Below are positions 6,617 through 14,774 of a DNA stretch of 64,000 nt, one piece after another. The notes beneath the pieces are model-generated. The model did no database searches, was not told where the DNA came from, and was given only the letters and a program-made list of their open reading frames with translations. Numbering within the stretch: position 1 is the first letter of the stretch; every line of letters starts with the position of its first letter. The DNA comes from Streptomyces sp. GQFP. GTDB taxonomy: Bacteria > Actinomycetota > Actinomycetes > Streptomycetales > Streptomycetaceae. Location of the stretch: contig NZ_CP089312.1 of the NCBI RefSeq assembly GCF_021545335.1, positions 2,852,001-2,916,000 of the forward strand, written 5' to 3'. The translations under genes and the position numbers were made by a program.

Positions 6617-9292
6617 TCACCTTGAGGCTTGAGGCATGGAGGCTAGATACGGAGCAACCATCCCCCCGTCTTCATACACCTCCAGTGACGCACGAATCTC
6701 AGAGTACAGTGCTTCTATTGAGGCGTTCAGGGCAATATAGCCGTCCTGATAAAAGAATGACACCGGCGCTAGCGCGTGCAGACCTCGAACCAAGCCCTCT
6801 AGTTCGCTCTCAGCTCCGGTCCAATTGTCTGCAATCATCCAGGCATGAAGATGCTGGATCTTAGTGGCGACTGGCTTATCGCTGAACTTCTCAAGAACTT
6901 GAACCAGTCGATCAATCCGAGGCCGAGGAACCGAGACGCTCGCTTCTTGTTGCCTAATCCAGTTAGCAGTGTCCGCCGGCGAACGGAGATCGAAAAGTGG
7001 TCTAATCGAAGCAGGAGACAAGCCCTGCAACGGAAATACCTCGACTAGCTTTGCCAGGTCAGCCACGCGGATAGGAACGATATCGTCGTTCTCGCAGACT
7101 TTGGACAGCAGAGCCTCAGGATCCTCTGCGCCTTGAAAATCTGGGGCAACAACCACCGTAAAGCTAGGCTTAATCTCGACGGATGTATCCTTCGCCAAGC
7201 TCTCGCGATGCACACGAAGGATAGATGTCCTGGCCGTGTCGGCCCGAATCCTGGCCACCTTCGAGGTGTTTTCTATCGGGATCTCAACGCCGTCGTCGTC
7301 GAGGTGAATTACAACCGATTCACCACTCGACTTCGCATCGTAAGTAAATGCATAGCTAGATGATTGGGCATTTTCTTGACGCCGCCCGAGTCGAGCAGTT
7401 GCGATTCCATCCGTCCCATGAGTTGCGCCTCCACGTTTCACTACGTGGAAACCCAGCATAGAAAAGGCATCAGCAACCGCATCTTCTAGATCATCTTTTC
7501 TATTTCGTGCATCATTCAGGTGCTGAGCAATCACCGTGGCCGACCTCGGGTATCGCTTAACCAGTGCCCTGAGGAATGAATCTCGCCGTCGCATAACACG
7601 CTCAACGACTTCTGGAGCCACGTTCTCGTCAAGCATGTACGCCTCTGTCAGGAGCTCAGTGAGGCCCAGGAGGCGAAGAGGTTCATCGACCTTCTTAGCG
7701 TCTTTATAATTCGCTACGAACGGGTGCGATTCGTTGAGGACTACAGTTCTCCGGACCGGATCATAGGAGACAAAACGCGCACTGGAGAGCTGAGGTTCCA
7801 TGACGATCTTTTCCACCAGATCGTCTTTGCTCTCCACTGCATTGACCATGTCCTCCTCTTGGGAGGGGACAATGCCAAGACTGTCCTGAACGACGCTATC
7901 GCCCTCTGCCGCACGCCTTAGCATTCGGCGTAGCGGCCCCTGGCTCAACGCCAGGGGAGGCTCAGCCAGTCTGTTATCTTTTCCGATTCGCCCCAGTTTA
8001 TCGTCCCGGTCCTTTTCCTGAGCTATTGTGCGCGCCCTGTTGAAGACCGCCTTAAGATAAGATTTTACCTCATCCAGCGCGAGAGACTCTTTGATACTTT
8101 CTCGTGCGCTGGCCACCCCATCATCGAGCCCGTCGGCCCACACTTCCATAAAGAAGCGGCTCAAGGTTCCATGTCGCAGCTCGACATCTAGATCAAAGTC
8201 TGCCGCCTCCACTCCCAGATTGATAAGCCTCCCCCGAACACGAACGAAGAAGCCGTGACTTCTCTCAATCCGTTCGCTTTTACCTGAATTGATGGGATCC
8301 TTGAAGAGGATCGCTTTACCGGCAATAAGTCCAGCGTGGGGCAACTGGAGAGCGCTCGCCGTAGAACCATCTGGAAGCTCGATCTCTGAGGTCGCCAATT
8401 GCGCCCACTCGGATTTCTTTCCCTTACCGCGACCAGGAAGCTGCCCCTCGTCCTTGCCGACCACAAAATCCCAAAGCCGCTCCTTATCGGCCTTGGTTGA
8501 CTCCAAGTCCTCTGCATTGTAGTAGAGCTTGAAATCTGGATGCAGCGGCAGGGCGGTTCGCAGAATCCACCTCAGCCTGCCAAGCTCAATTTCTGCAGCG
8601 GCAGGCTTCAGGTCAGTAAGGATTACTGCTGTCCAGTGATCCGGCTCGTTATCTCGAATCGCCTCAAGAAACGCATTGTTCTCACCCAAGGAATTGAAGG
8701 CATTCCCCAGCGCCAAGATGGCATCTTTTCGATTGAGCTCGACCATGTCCAATTGAAGGTCGATTGTATTTAGAAGCCCAGCGGGTGCATTCTCCAGAAT
8801 AGAGAAGTCCATAGTGATAGCCCTATACACACCCCCCTGGTACACCAAGTAGGTGAGGGATCGAGCAAGGACGTATGTGGCGAGTTTACCGATCCCAAAC
8901 TTACCAACTGGATTCTTGCGCCCAGCTGGTGGCGTTTGTGTCCTTTTCTTTGATTCGCCAATCTTCCAAAGATCATGGAGGTCACTTTGCCCCATCGACT
9001 CACCGTCATCACCAACGACGACTACGGCCCCGGGGGCCGCGAGGTCATTGGGAAGCGCCACCCATACGCGCTTAGCGCCAGCGTCATATGAATTGGTGAT
9101 CAACTCTTCGAAAGCTTTATTGGGAGAGCTATAGAGCCCTTCAGAGAAGCGCTCAATGATGCCGAACGAGAGCTCAAGGGGAACACGGTCAACTAGCGAA
9201 CCACCGCTGATAAGCGCTGAGACGGGAACGAGATGTTCCGCCTCAACAGATTTCACTGTAGGCTCATCAGGCTGCTGGGATTCTACGGTCAC
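6617..9292 (-). CDS. GHKL ATPase fused to a PD-(D/E)XK-type nuclease (MORC/MutL-like R-M protein)
   Basis: 891 residues. The N-terminus is a GHKL (Hsp90/MutL/MORC-type) ATPase: E63 and N67 in EELITNSYDAGA bind Mg-ATP, DDGESMG (95-101) is the G1 box and GKFGIGKLA (130-138) the lid/G2 box. A middle region follows. Around residues 600-655 sits a nuclease signature: E601 in a helix, D628 in HGTDGIA, then D652-A-K654 in TFTYDAKSSG. A C-terminal helical region ends at 891. GTG start with GGGGGGAA upstream. The methyltransferase gene lies 44 bp upstream in the same direction. MutL/MORC-like ATPases in restriction systems were described by Iyer, Abhiman and Aravind (2008). I infer a restriction subunit. 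GC about 50% marks it as acquired. Confidence 0.8.
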   Translation of the reverse strand: MTVESQQPDEPTVKSVEAEHLVPVSALISGGSLVDRVPLELSFGIIERFSEGLYSSPNKAFEELITNSYDAGAKRVWVALPNDLAAPGAVVVVGDDGESMGQSDLHDLWKIGESKKRTQTPPAGRKNPVGKFGIGKLATYVLARSLTYLVYQGGVYRAITMDFSILENAPAGLLNTIDLQLDMVELNRKDAILALGNAFNSLGENNAFLEAIRDNEPDHWTAVILTDLKPAAAEIELGRLRWILRTALPLHPDFKLYYNAEDLESTKADKERLWDFVVGKDEGQLPGRGKGKKSEWAQLATSEIELPDGSTASALQLPHAGLIAGKAILFKDPINSGKSERIERSHGFFVRVRGRLINLGVEAADFDLDVELRHGTLSRFFMEVWADGLDDGVASARESIKESLALDEVKSYLKAVFNRARTIAQEKDRDDKLGRIGKDNRLAEPPLALSQGPLRRMLRRAAEGDSVVQDSLGIVPSQEEDMVNAVESKDDLVEKIVMEPQLSSARFVSYDPVRRTVVLNESHPFVANYKDAKKVDEPLRLLGLTELLTEAYMLDENVAPEVVERVMRRRDSFLRALVKRYPRSATVIAQHLNDARNRKDDLEDAVADAFSMLGFHVVKRGGATHGTDGIATARLGRRQENAQSSSYAFTYDAKSSGESVVIHLDDDGVEIPIENTSKVARIRADTARTSILRVHRESLAKDTSVEIKPSFTVVVAPDFQGAEDPEALLSKVCENDDIVPIRVADLAKLVEVFPLQGLSPASIRPLFDLRSPADTANWIRQQEASVSVPRPRIDRLVQVLEKFSDKPVATKIQHLHAWMIADNWTGAESELEGLVRGLHALAPVSFFYQDGYIALNASIEALYSEIRASLEVYEDGGMVAPYLASMPQASR

Positions 9293-9336
9293 AGGTATTC
9301 CCCCCAGGGCAATTTGGATTCCTGTATGCCAGCGAA

Positions 9337-10521
9337 CTAACGTGCTCTTGGGCGCTCAACCGTCAGGACTACCTCTTTGCGCATCCGCTTCGTCATCGAG
9401 GATGACGGATTAGCTGATGACACCGGAAGATACCTGCGGTTTTCCGGTAGAGCTCTTTCAGTTTGGTCGATCACCCGAAAACCAGACTCCTTGTACGCGC
9501 GGCAGACAAGGGAATCATTCTGGATATAGTTTCCACGCAGAGTTGAGTTACCGATCACCGTGATGACCCTAGTGCCGGGCTTACTAACGCGACGCAGCTC
9601 GTCGCCAAACATGCACAAGTCTCGCGCATACCTCGTAATTGTCGCAATGGGCAATAGACCCGGATTTGGTACGGACTGCTTGATTGAATCAACCATTGCC
9701 TCGACCCGCTCAGTGGACGGTTCCCCCAAGGCGCGTTCCGCGCCAATACTACTGGAGCGAATCTTTCGCAGTTCCGGAATAGAGTACCCAAGCCAAATAA
9801 GCGAAAGCTTGTGACCGCGCAGATAGTCAATGGCATTCAGGTAAGGGGGGGATGTAATAATTAGATCAACTGACTCATTTTCTAGTCGCAATGAGCGAGC
9901 ATCGCCCTGCCCTACTAGAGCGGTACCTCGAACTTCTCGCTGGTCAAGAAGACGCTTGAGTTCCTTAACTGATTTAGTGAAGCCACCCAAGACATCGTAC
10001 GAGGATTCCAGAATTACCCTGTGTGGACGACTGTGTGACGTATCGGCAGCAAGAGAAGCCCTCGGAGATTTGGTGACAATTGTTCGACTCAATGCAATCT
10101 GAAGGGCTTGCCTGACAAAGACATCTTCGAGGGAATTGATTACCCTGGAGATTCGGTTCAACTGCGTCCGTTGACTCTGACCAAACCAATACTCAGCAAA
10201 CTTAACGGTTTCCCCGTCGGACCAAGGCAGAGACTTGATACGCGAGCGCTCCGCCATGGAGACAGCGCGTTCTGCTTCTTCGATCATGTTCAACGTGTCA
10301 ACATGCTGGGTAGCAACTTTGCTCATCAAGACCGCGAGCGGATCCACATCGAACCCTTGAGCGCTATGTCCGTTTGCCGTTGCAGCTGCCAACACCGTGC
10401 CCGATCCGCACATGGGATCCAATACAGCTAGAGAGCCGCTCGCAGTGTCACCTTTGAGGTGGTCGATGGCGATATCCGGAGCCATCCGAGCCGGGAATGG
10501 ATGGATCGTTCTGGCGCTCAA
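9337..10521 (-). CDS. DNA methyltransferase (SPPY class) of the ATPase-nuclease unit
   Basis: 394 residues. IHPFPARMAPDIA at the N-terminus is typical of amino-methylases of the SPPY group. DPMCGSGT (35-42) is the AdoMet-binding motif I, and SPPY at about residues 223-226 is the catalytic motif IV. That signature fits N4-cytosine methylation best, with N6-adenine possible. About 190 residues lie between the motifs, and no separate target-recognition domain is obvious. TTG start with GGAGG about 9 bases upstream. It is the first gene of a two-gene operon with the GHKL ATPase-nuclease and probably marks host DNA so that the nuclease spares it. Codon use is far less GC-rich than in flanking genes. 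Confidence 0.87.
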   Translation of the reverse strand: MSARTIHPFPARMAPDIAIDHLKGDTASGSLAVLDPMCGSGTVLAAATANGHSAQGFDVDPLAVLMSKVATQHVDTLNMIEEAERAVSMAERSRIKSLPWSDGETVKFAEYWFGQSQRTQLNRISRVINSLEDVFVRQALQIALSRTIVTKSPRASLAADTSHSRPHRVILESSYDVLGGFTKSVKELKRLLDQREVRGTALVGQGDARSLRLENESVDLIITSPPYLNAIDYLRGHKLSLIWLGYSIPELRKIRSSSIGAERALGEPSTERVEAMVDSIKQSVPNPGLLPIATITRYARDLCMFGDELRRVSKPGTRVITVIGNSTLRGNYIQNDSLVCRAYKESGFRVIDQTERALPENRRYLPVSSANPSSSMTKRMRKEVVLTVERPRAR

Positions 10522-10933
10522 GCTGCACTCCTCCGTGTTGCCTGGGCGGCACTATTAAGCGTGCTGCAGGCATTTAATCAGTGTCGATCATTCCAGTCAA
10601 CATGCAGTTACGTCTAGTTAGCAAGCGTCAGTGCCGGACGAAGCTGCTGCGCTCACCACACAGCCAAAGACCGGGGCGAGCAGGTCGTACGGATTGACGT
10701 GCAGAACCAGCGCACCCCTTACAGTGACACAACTCTAGACAGGATCCAGGCACCGCCTGTGTCGTATGCCTGTACGGGATAAACTACCCGATTTCTCCAC
10801 ATACATCCATGCAGGTGAGATATGCAAAGTCTCTCAGAGCTCAGTAGTGACGTAAGGCCATCAACGGGACCCTCTCGCTGGGGCTGTTCACACCGCTCTT
10901 CTCTTGCGCCTCCAGAGTGAGTCGCCATCCTCC
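10522..10933. other. intergenic, promoter side of the R-M-like unit
   Basis: About 410 bases of mixed composition without a convincing gene. It must hold the promoter for the methyltransferase gene. GGAGG of its ribosome binding site lies near 10530. No clear -35/-10 pair or repeat was identified by eye. Confidence 0.45.
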
Positions 10934-11155
10934 TCATATGCCGCTACTGATTCCTCGGCTCGTCGATAGGACCGGTTCAGTTCCGGCAGCGCTTCCTGTC
11001 CGGCCAAGCTCCGGCACACGCCACAACGTGATCAACGAGGCCACCAAGGACCGCTGCTCGTCGGCTTCGGCGACAAGCATTTCAGGCTCGTACTCCCACA
11101 GATCGAGTCGACTGACGACCTCCTGAAGGCGGACACATAACTCCTTGTCGCGCAT
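10934..11155 (-). CDS. possible small protein, unknown
   Basis: 73 codons from ATG 11155, beginning MRDKELCVRLQEVVSRLDLW and rich in acidic residues in the first half (EYEPEMLVAEADEQ). Third positions are mostly G or C by eye, and the N-terminal helix looks like real protein. There is no ribosome binding site, and the second half (TGSAAGTEPVLSTSRG) is low in information. The longer open frame reaching 11647 does not look coding. No family recognised; it could be spurious. It lies between the R-M-like unit and a small membrane protein on the other strand. Confidence 0.35.
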   Translation of the reverse strand: MRDKELCVRLQEVVSRLDLWEYEPEMLVAEADEQRSLVASLITLWRVPELGRTGSAAGTEPVLSTSRGISSGI

Positions 11156-11586
11156 CGTTTCGACATCGCTGCGCACGGGACCAAGTGGGGATCGGCAACT
11201 GCCTGACCCCATGCCGCCTATGCCTCTGCCACCTCTTGTAACCCCTGCATGTCCAGGTTGGATTGCGTTGATTCGGGCACCGACCGCCCCGTCCGCCCCG
11301 CAGTCGAATGCGTGCCGAGATCCGCGCAGCCCTGGGAGCCGGGCAGCCCCGGAGTTCTCCGCACGGATCTGCCGTCGCGGCTTACTCTGGTCGACGGAAC
11401 TCGGCAGCGTGGCGGAGGCCTGTGGGAGTGCAGCGAAGCACACGCGCGCCGCGTCGGTTGGCTGCCCCGCCACCGGGGCTGACTTTCGTCGGCCGAGGCC
11501 CATGAAAGTGCGGTTCTCGGCCAAAACACCATCGGGTGGAGGGCCTGCGATGAGCTTCGCGGCACGTGCGGCGTAGTGGGGGAACC
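11156..11586. other. no convincing gene
   Basis: About 430 bases in which every open frame looks like a shadow (Arg/Pro/Ser-rich, no ribosome binding site). The right end contains GTGGGGG just before the membrane-protein start at 11587. Nothing else was noticed. Confidence 0.4.
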
Positions 11587-11931
11587 GTGGCAGCACTGAC
11601 CTGGGGCGTCGTGGGCATAGGAGCCCTCTTTGTCGTAGCCGCTGCATACTGGCGCCTCGTGGAGCAAGAACGGGTACGTCTGGGAGCAGATGCCCTCCGC
11701 TTCCGCTTCTTCAGAGTGTGGGTACCCCTTGTCATCGGTGTGGCAGCACTGGGCAAGCTGCCCCGAGCCCTGGACGCCTCGTTCCCGGTCGTGGTCATGT
11801 CCGACCTATTGAGCCTTGCGCCAGCCGTCATCGCGGTTGGGCTGGGAGTGGTGGCCCCCAGAAAACGAAGCTCGGGCGCCCGTACCACAACCGCACCAGA
11901 TCCAACGGGGAACCACGGGGAACCACGGTGA
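11587..11931 (+). CDS. small three-helix membrane protein, unknown
   Basis: 114 residues from GTG 11587, chosen because GTGGGGGAACC lies just upstream; a GTG at 11566 is possible. Three hydrophobic segments are seen: WGVVGIGALFVVAAAYW near the start, VWVPLVIGVAALGKL in the middle and LLSLAPAVIAVGLGVVAP near the end. A basic hydrophilic tail (PRKRSSGARTTT) follows. No family recognised. It is cargo of the integrative element, alone in its direction, just left of the hairpin cluster. A membrane role in transfer or exclusion is possible but only guessed. Confidence 0.5.
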   Translation: MAALTWGVVGIGALFVVAAAYWRLVEQERVRLGADALRFRFFRVWVPLVIGVAALGKLPRALDASFPVVVMSDLLSLAPAVIAVGLGVVAPRKRSSGARTTTAPDPTGNHGEPR

Positions 11932-12062
11932 AAGCAGCCCCGTCCGCAGAGGCAGCAGCCCAACCGTTCACCCAGGTCAGCGTCCCAACCAGCCCCAAAG
12001 TGCCACAGCTTCCCAAGCTGAGCGTGCAGACAGTCCCTGTCGAGCAAAAGGCATACGCCTTG

Positions 12063-12139
12063 GGTGGTCGCCTCCGCTGTCCCGGCCGGGACCGGCGCCC
12101 CAGCGCCGCAGCCCGGCCGGGACAGCGGAGGCGACCACC
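12063..12139. repeat. perfect 28-bp inverted repeat, 21-nt loop
   Basis: Left arm 12063-12090 begins GGTGGTCGCCTCC. Right arm 12112-12139 is its exact reverse complement and ends GGAGGCGACCACC. It is the first of three consecutive hairpins in a 208-bp non-coding stretch of a rolling-circle-type element, so a single-strand origin or transfer locus is a candidate role. Confidence 0.9.
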
Positions 12140-12167
12140 TTGCACGAGATGGTCAACGACATGCCGA

Positions 12168-12215
12168 AGCCCTATGCGCCGGTTGCCTTTGCGGAGGCAG
12201 CCGGCGCACAGGGCT
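12168..12215. repeat. 21-bp imperfect inverted repeat, 6-nt loop
   Basis: Left arm 12168-12188 (AGCCCTATGCGCCGG...) pairs with 12195-12215 with two mismatches, A against G and T against C when read on one strand; both can form G-U pairs in RNA. It is the second hairpin in the cluster. The tight loop makes it the best folded of the three. Confidence 0.88.
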
Positions 12216-12220
12216 GGAGC

Positions 12221-12270
12221 CCGGTCCGCTGCGGGAGGGGAGCCTCTGTACGTTGTCCGCAGCGGACCGG
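12221..12270. repeat. 14-bp inverted repeat, 22-nt loop
   Basis: CCGGTCCGCTGCGG (12221-12234) is the exact reverse complement of 12257-12270. It is the third hairpin in the row, starting 5 bases after the second ends and ending 18 bases before the stop of the small gene at 12289. It could also serve as that gene's terminator. Confidence 0.87.
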
Positions 12271-12288
12271 AGTTGTGGGCGGCGGATG

Positions 12289-12612
12289 TCAGGCCGCTGG
12301 GGTGTCCAGGTGTCCGTGTTCCTCTGGCGCCGGGGCCGCGCCGTCAGCCATCTCCGCGGCCAATCCCGAGGCGATCAACTCAGCCAGCAATACCGCCGCC
12401 TCCGGTCGGATCGAGCCGAGGCGCACCAGGCCGTCGCCGAACACGTTCATGTCGGCGCTGAGGCCGGGGAAGTCCGATTCCAGGCCGAGCGCGGACAGTT
12501 GTCCCGCCAGCGCTTCGGCCCCGCGCCGCGCGCGAACCCAGCCACGTACGTACGGCACGTCGGGCGCCAGGTTCTCGGCCCTCTTCGCTATCACTCCTCG
12601 CCGGTCCGTCAC
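12289..12612 (-). CDS. small AICE protein, paralogue of the gene at 12626-12928
   Basis: 107 residues from GTG 12612, with GAGAGGTGGGAAGAC as ribosome binding site. The core ALAGQLSALGLESDFPGL, SADMNVFGDGLVRLGSIRPE, AAVLLAELI aligns closely with its upstream neighbour (ALRDVLTAAGLEKEFPYL and so on), including the conserved LGLE.FP.L.AD.N.FG.GL..LG pattern. The two are therefore a tandem duplication within one operon. I know of no defined function. The conserved part looks helical and may form a small interaction domain. It is the last gene of a three-gene minus-strand operon that starts at 13478. Confidence 0.7.
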   Translation of the reverse strand: MTDRRGVIAKRAENLAPDVPYVRGWVRARRGAEALAGQLSALGLESDFPGLSADMNVFGDGLVRLGSIRPEAAVLLAELIASGLAAEMADGAAPAPEEHGHLDTPAA

Positions 12613-12625
12613 GTCTTCCCACCTC

Positions 12626-12928
12626 TCAGCTCTCGTGTAGGTCGCTCGGTCCGCTGCACACGCCGTTCGGTCCCGGGTGGCATGACAGTGCGCGCTTGAG
12701 CAGTTCCGCCAGCCGCTCCGCCGTTTCCGGTGACACGCGCCCGAGTTCGATCAGCCCATGACCGAAGGCGTTCAAGTCCGCCCGCAGGTACGGGAATTCC
12801 TTCTCCAGGCCCGCCGCGGTCAGCACGTCGCGCAGCGCGGTCGTGGCGCCTCGTGCGGCGTACCATCCCTCACTTTCCAGGGGCGACCAGTGGGCAACGT
12901 CGTGGCGTTCTTCGCCCTCACCGTTCAT
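12626..12928 (-). CDS. small AICE protein, paralogue of the gene at 12289-12612
   Basis: 100 residues from ATG 12928. This start is chosen because it overlaps the end of the upstream gene by 11 bp, which suggests coupling; the open frame extends further but into that gene. WSPLESEGWYAARGATTALRDV leads into the shared domain LTAAGLEKEFPYL, RADLNAFGHGLIELGRVSPE, TAERLAELL. Family recognised only through its neighbour. The C-terminal tail after the shared domain (CHPGPNGVCSGP) has two cysteines absent from the paralogue. Function unknown. Confidence 0.7.
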   Translation of the reverse strand: MNGEGEERHDVAHWSPLESEGWYAARGATTALRDVLTAAGLEKEFPYLRADLNAFGHGLIELGRVSPETAERLAELLKRALSCHPGPNGVCSGPSDLHES

Positions 12929-13478
12929 TGGCGGTCGCCCCCTCCAGTTCCTCCGCCGCGGCCGCCGCCGGGTTCGGGTACTGCTCGCCGTAGTGGTCAA
13001 CCCGTTCCAGCAAATCAGCAGCGGCCACGAGCATGAACGCCAAGGCGACCGGACGCAGTGGGTTGGCCTCCGGGCGACGCACCGGGGCGCGGAGCCACTG
13101 GCAGCGGTCGCCCGTCATGGGCATCGGGCCGGGTACGACGACGAACGCGCCCTGACTCAGGTACTTGTACGGGGGCGGGTTGTCGCTGGCCCTGTCCAGG
13201 AAGCGGATGAAGCAGTCCCGCAACTGGGAATTGAGGAAGAAGCCAACCCGCCGGGCCGCGTGGTCCACCATGACCGGGCCGAGCGGCATGTCCCGGCGTA
13301 CGAGTTGGTCGAAGGTCTCCAGGCCGGTGCGGTAGTCGATCGTCACCACGTCGAAAAGACGCCCCGTCGGCAGCAGGCAGGGTGCGCGAGGGTCGTCCGC
13401 CCAGTGTGCCCTGCACATCTCCGGGTCGTCAGCAGCAGCGGACAGCCATTCGACGCCTCGCCTCGTCATCCTCTGCAC
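12918..13478 (-). CDS. prim-pol N-terminal-like protein
   Basis: 186 residues from GTG 13478, preceded by GAGGTGAG. The order LLPTGRLFDVVTIDYRTGL, then PLGPVMVDHAARRVGFFL, then SQGAFVVVPGPMP resembles the N-terminal half of 'bifunctional DNA primase/polymerase N-terminal' proteins common in Streptomyces. The metal-binding acidic pair of a working prim-pol is not evident, so it may be a non-catalytic relative. It heads the operon with the two paralogous small proteins and faces the XRE/TPR regulator gene across a 263-bp spacer with a strong palindrome. A role beside the regulator is likely from this recurring layout; the family call is moderate. Confidence 0.55.
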   Translation of the reverse strand: MQRMTRRGVEWLSAAADDPEMCRAHWADDPRAPCLLPTGRLFDVVTIDYRTGLETFDQLVRRDMPLGPVMVDHAARRVGFFLNSQLRDCFIRFLDRASDNPPPYKYLSQGAFVVVPGPMPMTGDRCQWLRAPVRRPEANPLRPVALAFMLVAAADLLERVDHYGEQYPNPAAAAAEELEGATANER

Positions 13479-13571
13479 GTCATCTCACCTCAGTCTGGCC
13501 GCGCCGACAGCCTTTCTGCCGCCGCGGTTCCAGACTCGACCCATGGCCCCTGACCTGGGCAGATGACGATT

Positions 13572-13620
13572 GGTGACAGGGGATGACGTCGCCGGAATGT
13601 ACGCGTCATCCCCCGTCACC
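13572..13620. promoter_or_regulatory. 17-bp inverted repeat between divergent genes (candidate operator)
   Basis: GGTGACAGGGGATGACG (13572-13588) and CGTCATCCCCCGTCACC (13604-13620) are inverted copies with one mismatch, 15 bases apart. The motif lies between the divergently read prim-pol-like operon and the XRE/TPR regulator, the expected place for the regulator's own binding site. Confidence 0.7.
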
Positions 13621-13741
13621 TCACAGTCGCCAGAATGGAATTCGACTACAGCGCGTACCCGACGACCACCGACGCGTACATTCATCTGTGGGACTGCCTT
13701 GCCGCACGGCACACGAGTGGGAAGGAAGGGGCACGTTTCCG

Positions 13742-14773
13742 ATGCAGTCGATCGGTGTCCGCTTACGCGAAGCCCGTATCGCCCGGGGCTGGAGTCAGCC
13801 CCGCCTCGTACGGGAGTTGCGTCAGATAGCCGCCCGACGTGGGCACCAGCTCCCGGCGGACGCCAGCGTGAAGCGGCGCATCGCGAGTTGGGAGAACGGC
13901 CACAGCGTTCCGGACGAGTTCTACGGGCCACTTCTCGCCGAGGCCTTCGGTACCGGTGCCGCAGAACTGGGGCTGAGCCGTTCCGGCGGGGAGGACTTGA
14001 CCTTGCTGGAGGCCGGCTATCCGGCCAGTCCTGATGCCGCGATCGAGACCGTCGGGAGGCTGTGGCGTGCCGATCTCAACGGTTACGAGCCGTTGTTCGA
14101 GGTCGAGCCATCGGAACCCGCTTGGAACGAGGCATCCTTACGGTGGCTTGTCGCCCCCGAGCCCTCCTTCCCAGCCGTACGACGTGATGACGGCCCACAC
14201 GTCGGTCTCGGCGATGTGGCGACGATCAAGACGACAGCCGACGTGTTCGCGCAGCTCGATGACCGATTCGGAGGGGATCACGCACGGCTCGCCGTGATCC
14301 AGTACCTCAGCCGCGATGTCACCCCGTTGCTGAACGGCCAGTACACGGAGGCCGTTGGACGCGCCTTGTTCTCCACTGTCGCTGAGGCAACACTCCTCGC
14401 CGGGTGGATGTCGTACGACACCTGCCATCACGGTCTCGCACAGCGGTACTTCCTCCAGGCCCTCCGGCTCGCCCAGGACGCCAACGATCGCCGTCTCGCC
14501 GGGAGCGTCCTGTCCGCCATGAGTCACCAGGCCACGTTTCTCGGCCGCTACACGGAAGGCGCCACGCTCGCCCGAGCGGCGCTCATGGGCATCTCGCAGG
14601 TGGCCACACCGACCCTGCGCGCGCAGTTCCGTGCCATGGAGGCCCGCGCTCTGGCCCGTACCGGAGACACCCGCGCGTGCGAACTCGCACTCGCAGCGGC
14701 GACACAGGCTCTGGAGAGCCGGAACAGCGACGACGAGCCCGAGTGGATCAGCTACTTCGACGAGGCGGAACTA
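13742..14773 (+). pseudogene. XRE-type HTH / TPR regulator, 5' part, split by IS5
   Basis: ATG 13742 starts MQSIGVRLREARIARGW. The N-terminal lambda-repressor-like helix-turn-helix (LREARIARGWSQPRLVRELRQ...SWENGH) is followed by a long helical TPR-like region typical of Streptomyces transcriptional regulators (ALFSTVAEATLLAGWMSYD, HGLAQRYFLQALRLAQDA). At 14771-14774 the IS5-family element enters at CTAG. The rest of the gene resumes in frame at 15718. Joined, the reading EAEL-AAEAA is continuous, so the gene was intact before insertion and could be restored by clean excision. The truncated product keeps the DNA-binding domain but loses about 115 C-terminal residues. Confidence 0.88.
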
Positions 14774-14774
14774 G

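Noticed and set aside
11382..12145. Minus-strand frames of 100-220 codons near the hairpins
   Set aside because: They read through the inverted repeats and lack start signals and natural composition.
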